A stretch of DNA of 13,804 bases from Desulfovibrio sp. (lineage in GTDB: Bacteria > Desulfobacterota > Desulfovibrionia > Desulfovibrionales > Desulfovibrionaceae), in assembly GCA_020217165.1 (NCBI GenBank), contig JAIWOE010000097.1, positions 1-13,804 on the forward strand, in the 5' to 3' direction. The translations under genes and the position numbers were made by a program. The notes beneath the pieces are model-generated. The model had not been told where the DNA came from and did no database searches. It was given only the letters and a program-made list of their open reading frames with translations. Shown piece after piece: positions 1 through 6,310 of the stretch. The first letter of the stretch is position 1. Each line of letters opens with the position of its first letter.

Positions 1-2
1 GG

Positions 3-152
3 GAATCACGCTACCAGCGCCCGGAAACCCCTGGCCTGGCCGCGGCCCTGGCCGGCGTGGCCCTGGGGCATGCCGAGGATCAGGACCGCCTCCAGGCCGG
101 GGGTGTGGTGCTGGATGCCTTCTACGAGGCCTTGCGGCTGGGTCGCACCTGA
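3..152 (+). CDS. C-terminal end of a protein of unknown function (5' end outside window)
   Basis: The frame is open from the first bases of the window and stops at TGA 150-152, giving about 49 residues that end in DAFYEALRLGRT. The segment is Ala/Leu-rich, and its third-codon positions are strongly G/C, like real genes here. I do not recognise the family from this tail and assign no function. It converges on the selenoprotein gene on the other strand, with only 10 bases between the two stop codons and no evident terminator hairpin. A chance open frame in GC-rich DNA cannot be fully excluded. Confidence 0.55.
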   Translation, partial: ESRYQRPETPGLAAALAGVALGHAEDQDRLQAGGVVLDAFYEALRLGRT

Positions 153-162
153 TGCAGGACGC

Positions 163-483
163 TCAGTAGGAAATGATCTTGTCTGCCTGCTGCATCTGGG
201 CGTACAGGAATTTCATGTTGGAAAGGGCCGCGTGCTCAATTGCGTCCACACCGTGGACGCCCATGCACTTGCCTCAGGCGGCCAGCACACCATCGCTCAA
301 GGCAAAGAGCTTGGCCTGCTCGGCAATGGGAAACTGCTCGCTGTCGCCCTCATACAGGGACACGGCCGATCCGTTGAGGAAGATGCACACGTCCTCGCCC
401 TCATTGAGCAGGAAGTTGCCAAACCGCAAGGCGTTCCATTTTATTTCCGGATCGTTGCTGGAAAGAATGAGCAGTATATGCAT
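163..483 (-). CDS. DsrE-like selenoprotein with an in-frame UGA (Sec) at codon 70
   Basis: This is a small DsrE/DsrF/TusD-like protein of 106 residues including selenocysteine, a typical length for the family, which handles sulfur as protein-bound persulfide. It begins MHILLILSSNDPEIKWNALR, preceded by AGGAG eight bases upstream. At codon 70 (TGA at 274-276) the frame reads ...DGVLAA-UGA-GKCMGVHG..., then continues 36 codons through NMKFLYAQMQQADKIISY to a true TGA at 163-165. The post-UGA part looks like a normal DsrE C-terminus. Homologues usually carry a Cys at the UGA position, so the product would hold a U-G-K-C (Sec-x-x-Cys) redox motif. A 3' hairpin at bacterial SECIS spacing supports decoding as Sec. 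It is the second gene after the sulfite reductase, 35 bases downstream on the same strand. The alternative, a 69-residue truncated pseudogene, is less likely. The exact substrate is unknown. Confidence 0.85.
232..268 (-). promoter_or_regulatory. Bacterial SECIS element (selenocysteine insertion hairpin)
   Basis: On the mRNA strand a perfect 8-bp stem, GCGUCCAC/GUGGACGC (260-253 with 249-242), encloses a GGU loop (252-250). A lower 4-bp helix GUGC/GCAC (268-265 with 235-232) can form below an internal loop. There are 21 nucleotides between the UGA (276-274) and the loop. The published bacterial SECIS model wants an apical loop roughly 16-37 nt past the UGA, with a G in its first two positions, and E. 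coli fdhF has GGU in its loop. All of these conditions are met. SelB would bind here. The hairpin is also coding sequence (GVHGVD). Confidence 0.8.
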
Positions 484-484
484 G

Positions 485-513
485 GTCGATGCTCCTGTGT
501 GGTTTGCATCGAC
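485..513 (-). promoter_or_regulatory. Hairpin presenting the ribosome binding site of the DsrE-like selenoprotein
   Basis: In the 35-base gap after the sulfite reductase stop, the mRNA can form a perfect 8-bp stem GUCGAUGC/GCAUCGAC (513-506 with 492-485) around a 13-nt loop. The loop holds AGGA of the Shine-Dalgarno (AGGAG, 496-492), and the last G is the first base of the 3' arm. The start codon follows one base after the stem. The structure is read directly from sequence; a role in tuning translation or protecting the processed transcript is inference. Confidence 0.5.
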
Positions 514-518
514 ATAGC

Positions 519-1196
519 CTATGCCTTCGCAGGGGTAAAGCCAGGCTCCAGGGCCGGCAGCCCCAGGGCCTGGTGGATGGCGTCAAGGCCCTGCTGCTGG
601 ACGAACCGGGCCACACGCACCTTGCCCACGCAGGTGGCGGCGTAATGGTCCAGAAAGCGGCGGACGAGGTCCAGGGCGTCGGCATCCTGCAGATCCGTGG
701 CCAGCAGGTCGGCCACGCGGGGCTTGGTGCCACTGTTGCCGCCCACATACACGTGCCATCCCCGACGGCGACCCACCAGGCCAATGTCCCGAACCTGGCT
801 TTCCGCGCAGCAGAACGGGCACGCCGACACGCCCAGCTTGACCTTGGCGGGAAACTCCCGCCCAAACACCAGGGCTTCCAGTTGCCGGCCCATGGCCAGG
901 GAGTCCTGGGCGGCGTGGGTGCAATGGGCCACGCCGGGGCAGGCCTGCACATAGTTGCGGCATAGCTGGCCCATGGGCCCCAAAGCTTCCTGCAGGGACG
1001 CCAGCCGGTCCTGGGGAATCCCCAGCAGGATGAGCCGTTGGCCAGAGGTGATTTTCACGGCCTCCACCGCATGGTCCGCGGCGGCGTCGGCGATGCGGCG
1101 GAGTTCGTCGGGGGTGACGATGCCCATGGGCGCGCGAGGCTTTACGGCCCAGGTGGTCTTATGGCGCTGCTGGATGGCTCCGGGGATGACGGTCAT
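519..1196 (-). CDS. Assimilatory-type siroheme sulfite reductase, small single-subunit form
   Basis: The protein is 225 residues, beginning MTVIPGAIQQ with AGGAG five bases upstream. An in-frame ATG 14 codons earlier (1238) has no such site. It has one ferredoxin-like half-domain (about residues 15-75) followed by one nitrite/sulfite reductase 4Fe-4S-siroheme domain. The cluster ligands are C86-x5-C92 (CPGVAHC) and C126-x3-C130 (CPFCC), with an extra Cys at 129. Full-length assimilatory reductases have two such halves and exceed 500 residues. This size matches the small low-spin sulfite reductase known from Desulfovibrio, which reduces sulfite at a coupled siroheme-[4Fe-4S] centre in the cytoplasm; its role in the cell is unsettled. 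It is the first gene of a two-gene unit with the DsrE-like selenoprotein, suggesting the pair handle the same sulfur species. Nitrite reduction is a possible alternative activity. Confidence 0.9.
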   Translation of the reverse strand: MTVIPGAIQQRHKTTWAVKPRAPMGIVTPDELRRIADAAADHAVEAVKITSGQRLILLGIPQDRLASLQEALGPMGQLCRNYVQACPGVAHCTHAAQDSLAMGRQLEALVFGREFPAKVKLGVSACPFCCAESQVRDIGLVGRRRGWHVYVGGNSGTKPRVADLLATDLQDADALDLVRRFLDHYAATCVGKVRVARFVQQQGLDAIHQALGLPALEPGFTPAKA

Positions 1197-1261
1197 GTGG
1201 GCTCCTTTGTGATGTCGATGCGCTCCGGAGCCGAACATAGGCGCCCGCGCCGGCAGCGCCC

Positions 1262-1275
1262 ATGACGCAAGTCAA
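1262..1275 (-). promoter_or_regulatory. Possible CRP/FNR-family operator upstream of the sulfite reductase
   Basis: On the - strand this reads TTGAC-TTGC-GTCAT, a near-perfect inverted repeat with a 4-base centre, about 66 bases upstream of the sulfite reductase start. It resembles TTGAC-N4-GTCAA sites of FNR/HcpR-type regulators, the latter linked to sulfur and nitrogen-oxide metabolism in Desulfovibrio (recalled from regulon work, not checked). One half-site base deviates. No convincing sigma-70 -10 box lies at the right distance, so this is only a candidate. Confidence 0.3.
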
Positions 1276-1317
1276 AAACGGAACGGAAATTCCACACGAC
1301 AAAGACCGGGGCAGGGA

Positions 1318-2352
1318 TTATTGCGGTCGCAAACAGCCCTCGGCGGCGTGCTCGCCGTGCATGACGATACGGTTGCGGCCGGCGTGCTTGGCGGCGTAGA
1401 GGGCCGTGTCCGCGGCATGGATCAGGGCGTCGGAGTCCATGTCCTGGCCGGGGAGGGCGCAGGCGCCGCCCACACTCACCGTCACCAAGGGGCTGACCTC
1501 GCTGGATTTGTGTTCCAGCTCCAGTTCTTCCACCAGTTGCTGCACCTGCTGGGCAATGGCCCTGGCGCCGGGAAGGTCCGTATTGGGCAGCAGGGCCACG
1601 AACTCCTCGCCGCCAAAGCGGGCCGCCAGGTCCGCCGGGCGGTGCATGGAGCCGGCCACAGCCTTGGCCACGGCGCGCAGGCAGACGTCGCCTTGCAGGT
1701 GGCCGTAGGTATCGTTGTATTTTTTGAAGTGGTCGATGTCGATCATCAGCAACGAAATGGGCCGCTGCTCTCGCCGGGCCCGCAGCCATTCCGCATCAAA
1801 GGCCTTGTCAAACCGGCGGCGGTTGGCAATGCCCGTGAGGCCGTCCAGGTTGGAGAGCAGTTCGAACTTGTCCTTCAGGGCCTCCAACTCCCGCTCCCGG
1901 GCCTTGCGCCGGTCGGTTTCCTCTTTGAGGCGCAGGGCGGCCTTCACGCGGGCGCGAAGTTCCATCAGGTTGATAGGCTTGGTGATGAAGTCGATGGCGC
2001 CGGCGTTGAAGCCGTCTTCCAGCACGTCCTTTTCGTCGCTGGCCGAGATGAGGATGACGGGGATGTCCTGCAGGTGCGGGTGTTCCTTCATGAGGCGGGT
2101 GGCGGCAATGCCGTCCAACTCCGGCATGTTGATGTCCATGAGCACTAGATCGAACTGGCGGCAGTCCTGGGGGGGGCGGGGGGTATCCCCGCCCGGGGAT
2201 ACGTCCGGGGAAGGGCAGGTGTCGGCCAGTATCTGCAGGGCCTTGCGGGCATCGTCCACCACAGCCATGTTCGTGTGCCCGCTTTTGGCGAGGCAGTGTT
2301 CCAGCTGCAGGGCGGCCACGGGAGAATCATCGACAATCAGAATGCGGTGCAT
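1318..2352 (-). CDS. PleD-like response regulator with REC and GGDEF domains (diguanylate cyclase)
   Basis: The protein is 344 residues and starts MHRILIVDDS, with AGGGG five bases upstream; the frame extends 21 codons further, but that part does not look like a REC domain. The receiver domain (1-135) has acidic residues D8-D9, phosphoacceptor D73 (LVLMDINMP) and K125 (DFITKP). A charged helical linker (about 138-165) leads to a GGDEF domain (about 166-330) with intact GGEEF (247-251). An inhibitory I-site RxxD (R238-D241) lies exactly five residues upstream. The protein should therefore make cyclic di-GMP from GTP when phosphorylated and be product-inhibited. No partner kinase lies in the window. 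Its receiver carries about 18 extra residues, rich in Pro, Gly and Asp (about 46-64), between helix 2 and strand 3. It is transcribed divergently from typA and could influence the exopolysaccharide genes further along, but that is speculation. Confidence 0.93.
   Translation of the reverse strand: MHRILIVDDSPVAALQLEHCLAKSGHTNMAVVDDARKALQILADTCPSPDVSPGGDTPRPPQDCRQFDLVLMDINMPELDGIAATRLMKEHPHLQDIPVILISASDEKDVLEDGFNAGAIDFITKPINLMELRARVKAALRLKEETDRRKARERELEALKDKFELLSNLDGLTGIANRRRFDKAFDAEWLRARREQRPISLLMIDIDHFKKYNDTYGHLQGDVCLRAVAKAVAGSMHRPADLAARFGGEEFVALLPNTDLPGARAIAQQVQQLVEELELEHKSSEVSPLVTVSVGGACALPGQDMDSDALIHAADTALYAAKHAGRNRIVMHGEHAAEGCLRPQ
2183..2202. repeat. GC-rich hairpin inside the receiver-domain insertion
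   Basis: GTATCCCC and GGGGATAC form a perfect 8-bp inverted repeat around GCCC. It is flanked on the + strand by a G8 run (2169-2176), a C and a G6 run (2178-2183). The whole block encodes the unusual Pro/Gly-rich loop of the response regulator. It could be a small inserted palindromic element or expanded low-complexity sequence. Confidence 0.5.
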
Positions 2353-2573
2353 GAATGCCCCTGAAAATGATGGGATATTTTTATAAAATTTCGCACAGTT
2401 GCACGTTTGAGTCAATGGGGTGGCGTGATTTTGTGTAAAAAAGTCACATGGCAGCCCGCAGGGGGGCGGTGCAAAAGCCTAGGCAAACGCGACGGTTCCT
2501 GCTAGGAATGTCGCGCCACAATCGACCCCGCAATTCCACTTTTCTATTCATCTGTTTTCTGCAGGAGCATCAC

Positions 2574-4415
2574 ATGCAGGCTTCGCGCCGCAATGCCGCC
2601 ATTCGCAATGTTGCCATCATCGCCCACGTTGACCACGGCAAAACCACCCTGGTGGACGCCCTGTTCAAGCAATCCGGCCTGTTCCGGGAAGGCCAGGCTG
2701 TGGATGATCGACTCATGGACCGCCTGGAACTGGAACGCGAACGCGGTATCACCATCGCGGCCAAGAACTGCGCCGTGACCTGGAACGACACCAAGATCAA
2801 CATCATTGACACCCCCGGCCACGCCGACTTCGGCGGCGAGGTGGAACGCGCCCTCTCCATGGCAGATGGCGCCATCCTGCTGGTGGACGCTGCCGAAGGC
2901 CCCCTGCCGCAGACCCGCTTTGTGTTGCGCAAGGCCCTTTCCGCGCACCTGCCTGTCATTGCCATCATCAACAAGATTGACCGCAAGGACGCCCGCGCCG
3001 ACGAGGTGCTCAACGAAATCTACGACCTCTTCATCGACCTGGACGCCGAAGAGGAACAGCTGGAATTCCCCGTGCTGTACGCCATCGGCCGCGAGGGCCT
3101 GGCCAAGCGCAGCCTGGACGGCGAGGAGACCGACCTTTCCGCCCTGTTCCAGACCATTCTGGACCACATTCCCCCGCCATTGTGCGAGCCCGACAAACCC
3201 TTCCAGATGCTCGTCTCCGACCTGGGCTACTCGGACTACCTGGGCCGTTTGGCCATCGGCAAGGTTTTTTCCGGCCAGGCCAAGGCCGGGGCGGAACTGG
3301 CTTGCATCCCTGAATCCGGCCAGCCCAAAAGCCTGCGGGTGACCAAGCTGCAGCAGTGCCACGGCCTGGGATTTGTGGATGCCGTCGAGGTCCAGGCCGG
3401 GGACATCGCCGTGTTGGCCGGCATCGAAGACGTGATGATCGGCGACACCATCTGCGCCAAGGACACCCCCGTGGCCCTGCCGCGCATTCGCGTGGATGAG
3501 CCCACCGTGGCCATGCAATTCATGCCCAACAACTCGCCCTATGCCGGCCGCGAAGGCCAGCACGTGCAAAGCGCCAAAATCCGCGAGCGCCTGCAGCGCG
3601 AAACCCTGCGCAACGTGGCCATTCGCCTGGAGGAGGGCGAAGGCAAGGACGTCATGCTGGTCAAGGGCAGGGGCGAATTCCAGATGGCCATCCTCATCGA
3701 AACCATGCGCCGGGAGGGCTTCGAGCTCACCGTGGGCCGGCCCCAGGTCATCTTCAAGGACGTCGATGGCCAGCTGCATGAGCCCATCGAACGCCTCTAC
3801 GTGGACTGCGACGAGGCCTTCCTGGGGGTGGTCACGGAAAAACTCTCCCAGCGCAAGGGCCGCATGACCAACCTGGTGAACAAGGGCACGGGCCGGGTGC
3901 GCATCGAATTCTCCATCCCCTCCCGCGGCCTCATCGGGTATCGCGATGAATTTCTGACGGACACCAAGGGCACGGGCCTGATGAACTCCATCCTGGACGG
4001 CTACGAGCCATACCGTGGCGATTTCCCCACCCGCTTTACCGGCTCCCTGGTGGCGGACCGCCTGGGCTCGGCCGTGGCCTACGCCCTGTTCAATCTGGAA
4101 CCCCGGGGCGAACTGTTTGTGGAACCGGGGAATTTGGTGTATGAAGGCATGGTGGTGGGGGAGCACAACCGGGAAAACGACATCAACGTCAACCCGACCA
4201 AAGAGAAAAAGCTCACCAACATGCGGGCGTCCGGCAAGGACGAGAACGTCGTCCTCACGCCGGTGCGGCCCATGACCCTGGAGCGGGCCCTGCACTTCAT
4301 CAAGGAAGATGAACTGGTGGAAGTGACGCCCGTCTCCATCCGCCTGCGCAAGATGGAGCTGTCTGCAGCCAAGCGGCACATGCTGGATGGCGCCAAGAAG
4401 AAGGCGGACAAATAG
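2574..4415 (+). CDS. typA: Ribosome-associated translational GTPase TypA/BipA
   Basis: The protein is 613 residues, the normal family length, starting MQASRRNAAIRNVAIIAHVD with AGGAG six bases upstream. The frame is open a further 42 codons upstream, but those residues are not BipA-like. GTPase motifs are complete: G1 AHVDHGKT (17-24), switch I RGIT (57-60), G3 DTPGH (79-83), G4 NKID (133-136). These are followed by the beta-barrel domain, the two EF-G-like domains and the BipA-specific C-terminal domain, ending in a Lys-rich tail. BipA binds the 70S ribosome and helps 50S subunit assembly and stress or cold adaptation. It is a single gene, divergent from the response regulator across about 220 bases that hold no promoter I can call with confidence. 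Downstream sequence shows only a weak 6-bp inverted repeat (4415-4420 with 4446-4451), so its terminator is unclear. Confidence 0.97.
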   Translation: MQASRRNAAIRNVAIIAHVDHGKTTLVDALFKQSGLFREGQAVDDRLMDRLELERERGITIAAKNCAVTWNDTKINIIDTPGHADFGGEVERALSMADGAILLVDAAEGPLPQTRFVLRKALSAHLPVIAIINKIDRKDARADEVLNEIYDLFIDLDAEEEQLEFPVLYAIGREGLAKRSLDGEETDLSALFQTILDHIPPPLCEPDKPFQMLVSDLGYSDYLGRLAIGKVFSGQAKAGAELACIPESGQPKSLRVTKLQQCHGLGFVDAVEVQAGDIAVLAGIEDVMIGDTICAKDTPVALPRIRVDEPTVAMQFMPNNSPYAGREGQHVQSAKIRERLQRETLRNVAIRLEEGEGKDVMLVKGRGEFQMAILIETMRREGFELTVGRPQVIFKDVDGQLHEPIERLYVDCDEAFLGVVTEKLSQRKGRMTNLVNKGTGRVRIEFSIPSRGLIGYRDEFLTDTKGTGLMNSILDGYEPYRGDFPTRFTGSLVADRLGSAVAYALFNLEPRGELFVEPGNLVYEGMVVGEHNRENDINVNPTKEKKLTNMRASGKDENVVLTPVRPMTLERALHFIKEDELVEVTPVSIRLRKMELSAAKRHMLDGAKKKADK

Positions 4416-4477
4416 CGCATGAATTTTAGGGAATTTGGGCGGTGGATGCGCCTGAGGGGGGAGACTCCGTCATTGTC

Positions 4478-4506
4478 TTGACATCGCCCTGATTCCCGTC
4501 CATATC
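4478..4506 (+). promoter_or_regulatory. Candidate sigma-70 promoter for the amino-acid ABC operon
   Basis: A perfect -35 box TTGACA (4478-4483) is followed after 17 bases by CATATC (4501-4506), a weak -10 box. It lies about 90 bases upstream of the ATPase start and in the only substantial gap before the operon. The -10 match is poor, so confidence is moderate. Confidence 0.45.
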
Positions 4507-4595
4507 AGTTTGAGCCAACGCGTGGCGATTGTTTTACAAAATTGTTCATTCCCATTGGGGAGCCGAGCCACGATTCAAGGAGAAAAGCCTGCCAC

Positions 4596-5324
4596 ATGGC
4601 CATGATTGAAATCAAAGCCCTGAACAAATGGTACGGCGAGTTTCACGTGCTCAAGGATGTTTCCGAGACCGTGGAGCAGGGCGAGGTGCTGGTCATCTGC
4701 GGGCCTTCGGGGTCAGGCAAAAGCACCCTCATCCGCTGCGTGAACCGCCTGGAAGAATATCAAAAAGGCACGATCCTCATCGAAGGCAAGGATATCCACG
4801 ACCCTGACGTGGACGTGAATGAGCTGCGCACGCACATCGGCATCGTCTTTCAGCAGTTCAACCTGTATCCGCATCTGTCCGTACTCAAGAACATCACCCT
4901 GGCGCCCATTAAGGTCAAAAAGGTGCCCCGGGCCGAGGCCGAACGCGTGGCCCTGGCCCTGCTGGAGCGCGTGGGCATTCACGATCAGGCCCACAAGTAC
5001 CCGGCAGAGCTCTCCGGCGGGCAGCAGCAGCGGGTGGCCATTGCCCGGGCCCTGGCCATGAAGCCCAAGGTCATGCTGTTCGACGAGCCCACCTCCGCCC
5101 TGGATCCGGAGATGATCAACGAAGTGCTCAACGTCATGAAGGACCTGGCCCGCGATGGCATGACCATGCTCTGCGTGACCCACGAAATGGGCTTTGCCCG
5201 CGAAGTGGCGGACCGGGTGATCTTCATGGACGGTGGCCAGATCATCGAGGAAGGCGCGCCCCAGGCCTTCTTCTCCAATCCCAAGCACGAACGGACCCAG
5301 GCGTTCCTGCGCGAGATTTTATAA
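4596..5324 (+). CDS. glnQ: Polar amino-acid ABC transporter, ATP-binding protein (GlnQ family)
   Basis: The protein is 242 residues and carries every ABC ATPase motif: Walker [10 protein letters not shown] (36-44), Q-loop Q86 (FQQFNLYPH), signature LSGGQQQR (139-146), Walker B VMLFDE (159-164), D-loop SALD and switch His196. Close similarity to GlnQ/GltL/HisP, including the NLYPHL segment, marks it as the energy-coupling dimer of a polar amino-acid importer, on the cytoplasmic face of the membrane. The ATG at 4596 is chosen because AAGGAG lies 13 bases upstream; the next ATG two codons on (4602) and an upstream ATG at 4542 fit less well. It is the first gene of the four-gene operon, an order in which the binding protein follows the ATPase. 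The glnQ name reflects the family; the real substrate may be glutamate or aspartate. Confidence 0.94.
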   Translation: MAMIEIKALNKWYGEFHVLKDVSETVEQGEVLVICGPSGSGKSTLIRCVNRLEEYQKGTILIEGKDIHDPDVDVNELRTHIGIVFQQFNLYPHLSVLKNITLAPIKVKKVPRAEAERVALALLERVGIHDQAHKYPAELSGGQQQRVAIARALAMKPKVMLFDEPTSALDPEMINEVLNVMKDLARDGMTMLCVTHEMGFAREVADRVIFMDGGQIIEEGAPQAFFSNPKHERTQAFLREIL

Positions 5325-5347
5325 CGCGGCGGCCGTCGCCCGCGGGC

Positions 5348-5371
5348 GCGGCCCTTGGCGGCATGGGCCGC
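5348..5371 (+). promoter_or_regulatory. Intercistronic hairpin between ATPase and binding-protein genes
   Basis: GCGGCCC (5348-5354) and GGGCCGC (5365-5371) form a perfect 7-bp stem with a 10-base loop, just after a 12-bp GC palindrome (5337-5348). No T-tract follows, so it is more likely an RNA-processing or stability structure than a terminator. It lies 17 bases before the binding protein's Shine-Dalgarno. Confidence 0.45.
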
Positions 5372-5398
5372 CCGCACCATCATGACGAGGAGGCTGCA

Positions 5399-6214
5399 AT
5401 GCGTAAGATTGTAAAGCTGTTGGCCATTTCCCTGGCCATGCTCGTTCTGGCCGCCCCGGCCTTTGCCGGCAAGCTGGAAAGCATCAAGGCTGCAGGCGTG
5501 CTCAAGGCCGGCGTGAAGGACTCCCAGGTCCCCTTTGGGTATGTGGATGAAAAAACCAGCAAGATCGTGGGCTTTGAAATCGATCTCGTGCAGGCCCTGG
5601 CCGACAAGCTGGGCGTGAAGCTGGATGTCAAGCCCGTGACCTCCGCCACTCGCATCCCCATGCTCACCCAGGGCGACATCGACATCATCGCCGCCACCAT
5701 GACCCACAAGAAGGAACGTGAGGATCAGATCGACTTTTCCATCACCTACTTCCAGACCGGGCAGAAGCTGCTGGTGAAGAAGGACGGCGGCGTGAAGAGC
5801 GTGGCCGACCTGGCCGGCAAGAAGGTGGGCTCCGCCAAAGGCTCCACCTCCGAGCAGAACGTCAAGAAGGCCCAGCCCGAATGCACCGTGGTTTCCTTCG
5901 AAACCTACCCCGAAGCCTTCCTGGCCCTCAAGCAGGGCAAGGTGCAGGCCGTGACCACGGATGAATCCATCCTCCTGGGCCTGAAGAACAGCGACGAAAA
6001 GCCCGGCGACTATGAAATCGTGGGCGAATACATCTCCCCCGAGCCCTACGGCCTGGGCCTAGTGGAGAACGATTCTGACTTCCGCGATTTCGTCAACCTG
6101 ACCCTCATGGAACTCTGGGAAACCGGCAAGTTCCAGGCCATGTACAACAAGTGGTTCGGCGAAGATACCCCGAACTACATCCCGCTGAACTGGCAGATGG
6201 AGCTCTGGCCCTAG
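5399..6214 (+). CDS. Periplasmic polar amino-acid-binding protein of the ABC importer
   Basis: The protein is 271 residues, starting MRKIVKLLAISLAMLVL with a perfect AGGAGG five bases upstream. An in-frame ATG at 5363 lacks a site and would spoil the signal peptide. The signal peptide has Lys/Arg then a hydrophobic core and a signal peptidase I site AFA|GK after residue 23. The mature part is a SBP_bac_3 (cluster F) fold with the GFEIDL signature (58-63), a likely ligand carboxylate-binding Arg85 (TSATRIP) and Asp188 (VTTDE). It captures the amino acid in the periplasm and delivers it to the two permeases encoded next. The wording around Arg85 and the permease types resemble the glutamate/aspartate (GltI/PEB1) branch; glutamine or another polar amino acid is possible. 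Strong hairpins on both sides of the gene suggest it is expressed more than its partners, as is common for binding proteins. Confidence 0.93.
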   Translation: MRKIVKLLAISLAMLVLAAPAFAGKLESIKAAGVLKAGVKDSQVPFGYVDEKTSKIVGFEIDLVQALADKLGVKLDVKPVTSATRIPMLTQGDIDIIAATMTHKKEREDQIDFSITYFQTGQKLLVKKDGGVKSVADLAGKKVGSAKGSTSEQNVKKAQPECTVVSFETYPEAFLALKQGKVQAVTTDESILLGLKNSDEKPGDYEIVGEYISPEPYGLGLVENDSDFRDFVNLTLMELWETGKFQAMYNKWFGEDTPNYIPLNWQMELWP

Positions 6215-6233
6215 GCCCCAAAAGACGACCTTT

Positions 6234-6283
6234 GGCGGCATGGCCCGGCGGGCACGCTCCCCCCGGGCCATGCGGCCTTCTTA
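6234..6283 (+). terminator. Strong hairpin after the binding-protein gene (partial terminator or mRNA stabiliser)
   Basis: GCATGGCCCGG (6238-6248) pairs perfectly with CCGGGCCATGC (6263-6273), 11 bp with a 14-base loop. After one G-G mismatch, three more pairs (6234-6236 with 6275-6277) extend the stem. TTCTTA follows, a weak T-rich tail. Placed in the longest gap of the operon, it probably attenuates read-through into the permeases or protects the 3' end of the binding-protein mRNA. Confidence 0.65.
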
Positions 6284-6310
6284 TGGCTTACACCGTGAAC
6301 GAGGAACGCC

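Noticed and set aside
274..483. Reading the DsrE-like gene as a 69-residue truncated protein or pseudogene
   Set aside because: The frame after the TGA stays open and family-like for 36 codons, the TGA lies at a redox Cys position, and a SECIS-type hairpin follows; a random nonsense mutation would not supply the hairpin.
1274..1293. Possible terminator of the response regulator (- strand GGAA...TTCC then TTTTT)
   Set aside because: The stem is only 4 A/T-containing base pairs, too weak to call; the T-run also overlaps the candidate operator.
2390..2460. Possible promoters in the gap between the response regulator and typA (TTGACT on the - strand, TTGAGT on the + strand)
   Set aside because: In neither direction does a -10-like box fall at 16-18 bases; the nearest AT-rich stretches are spaced 21 bases or more away.
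2544..4379. A 611-codon open frame on the - strand, opposite typA
   Set aside because: It is the mirror of the typA codon pattern in GC-rich DNA; its product is His/Gly/Gln-rich with no recognisable domain, while the + strand encodes a complete BipA.
4415..4451. Inverted repeat GCGCAT...ATGCGC after typA as a terminator
   Set aside because: A 6-bp stem with a 25-base loop and no T-tract is not convincing.
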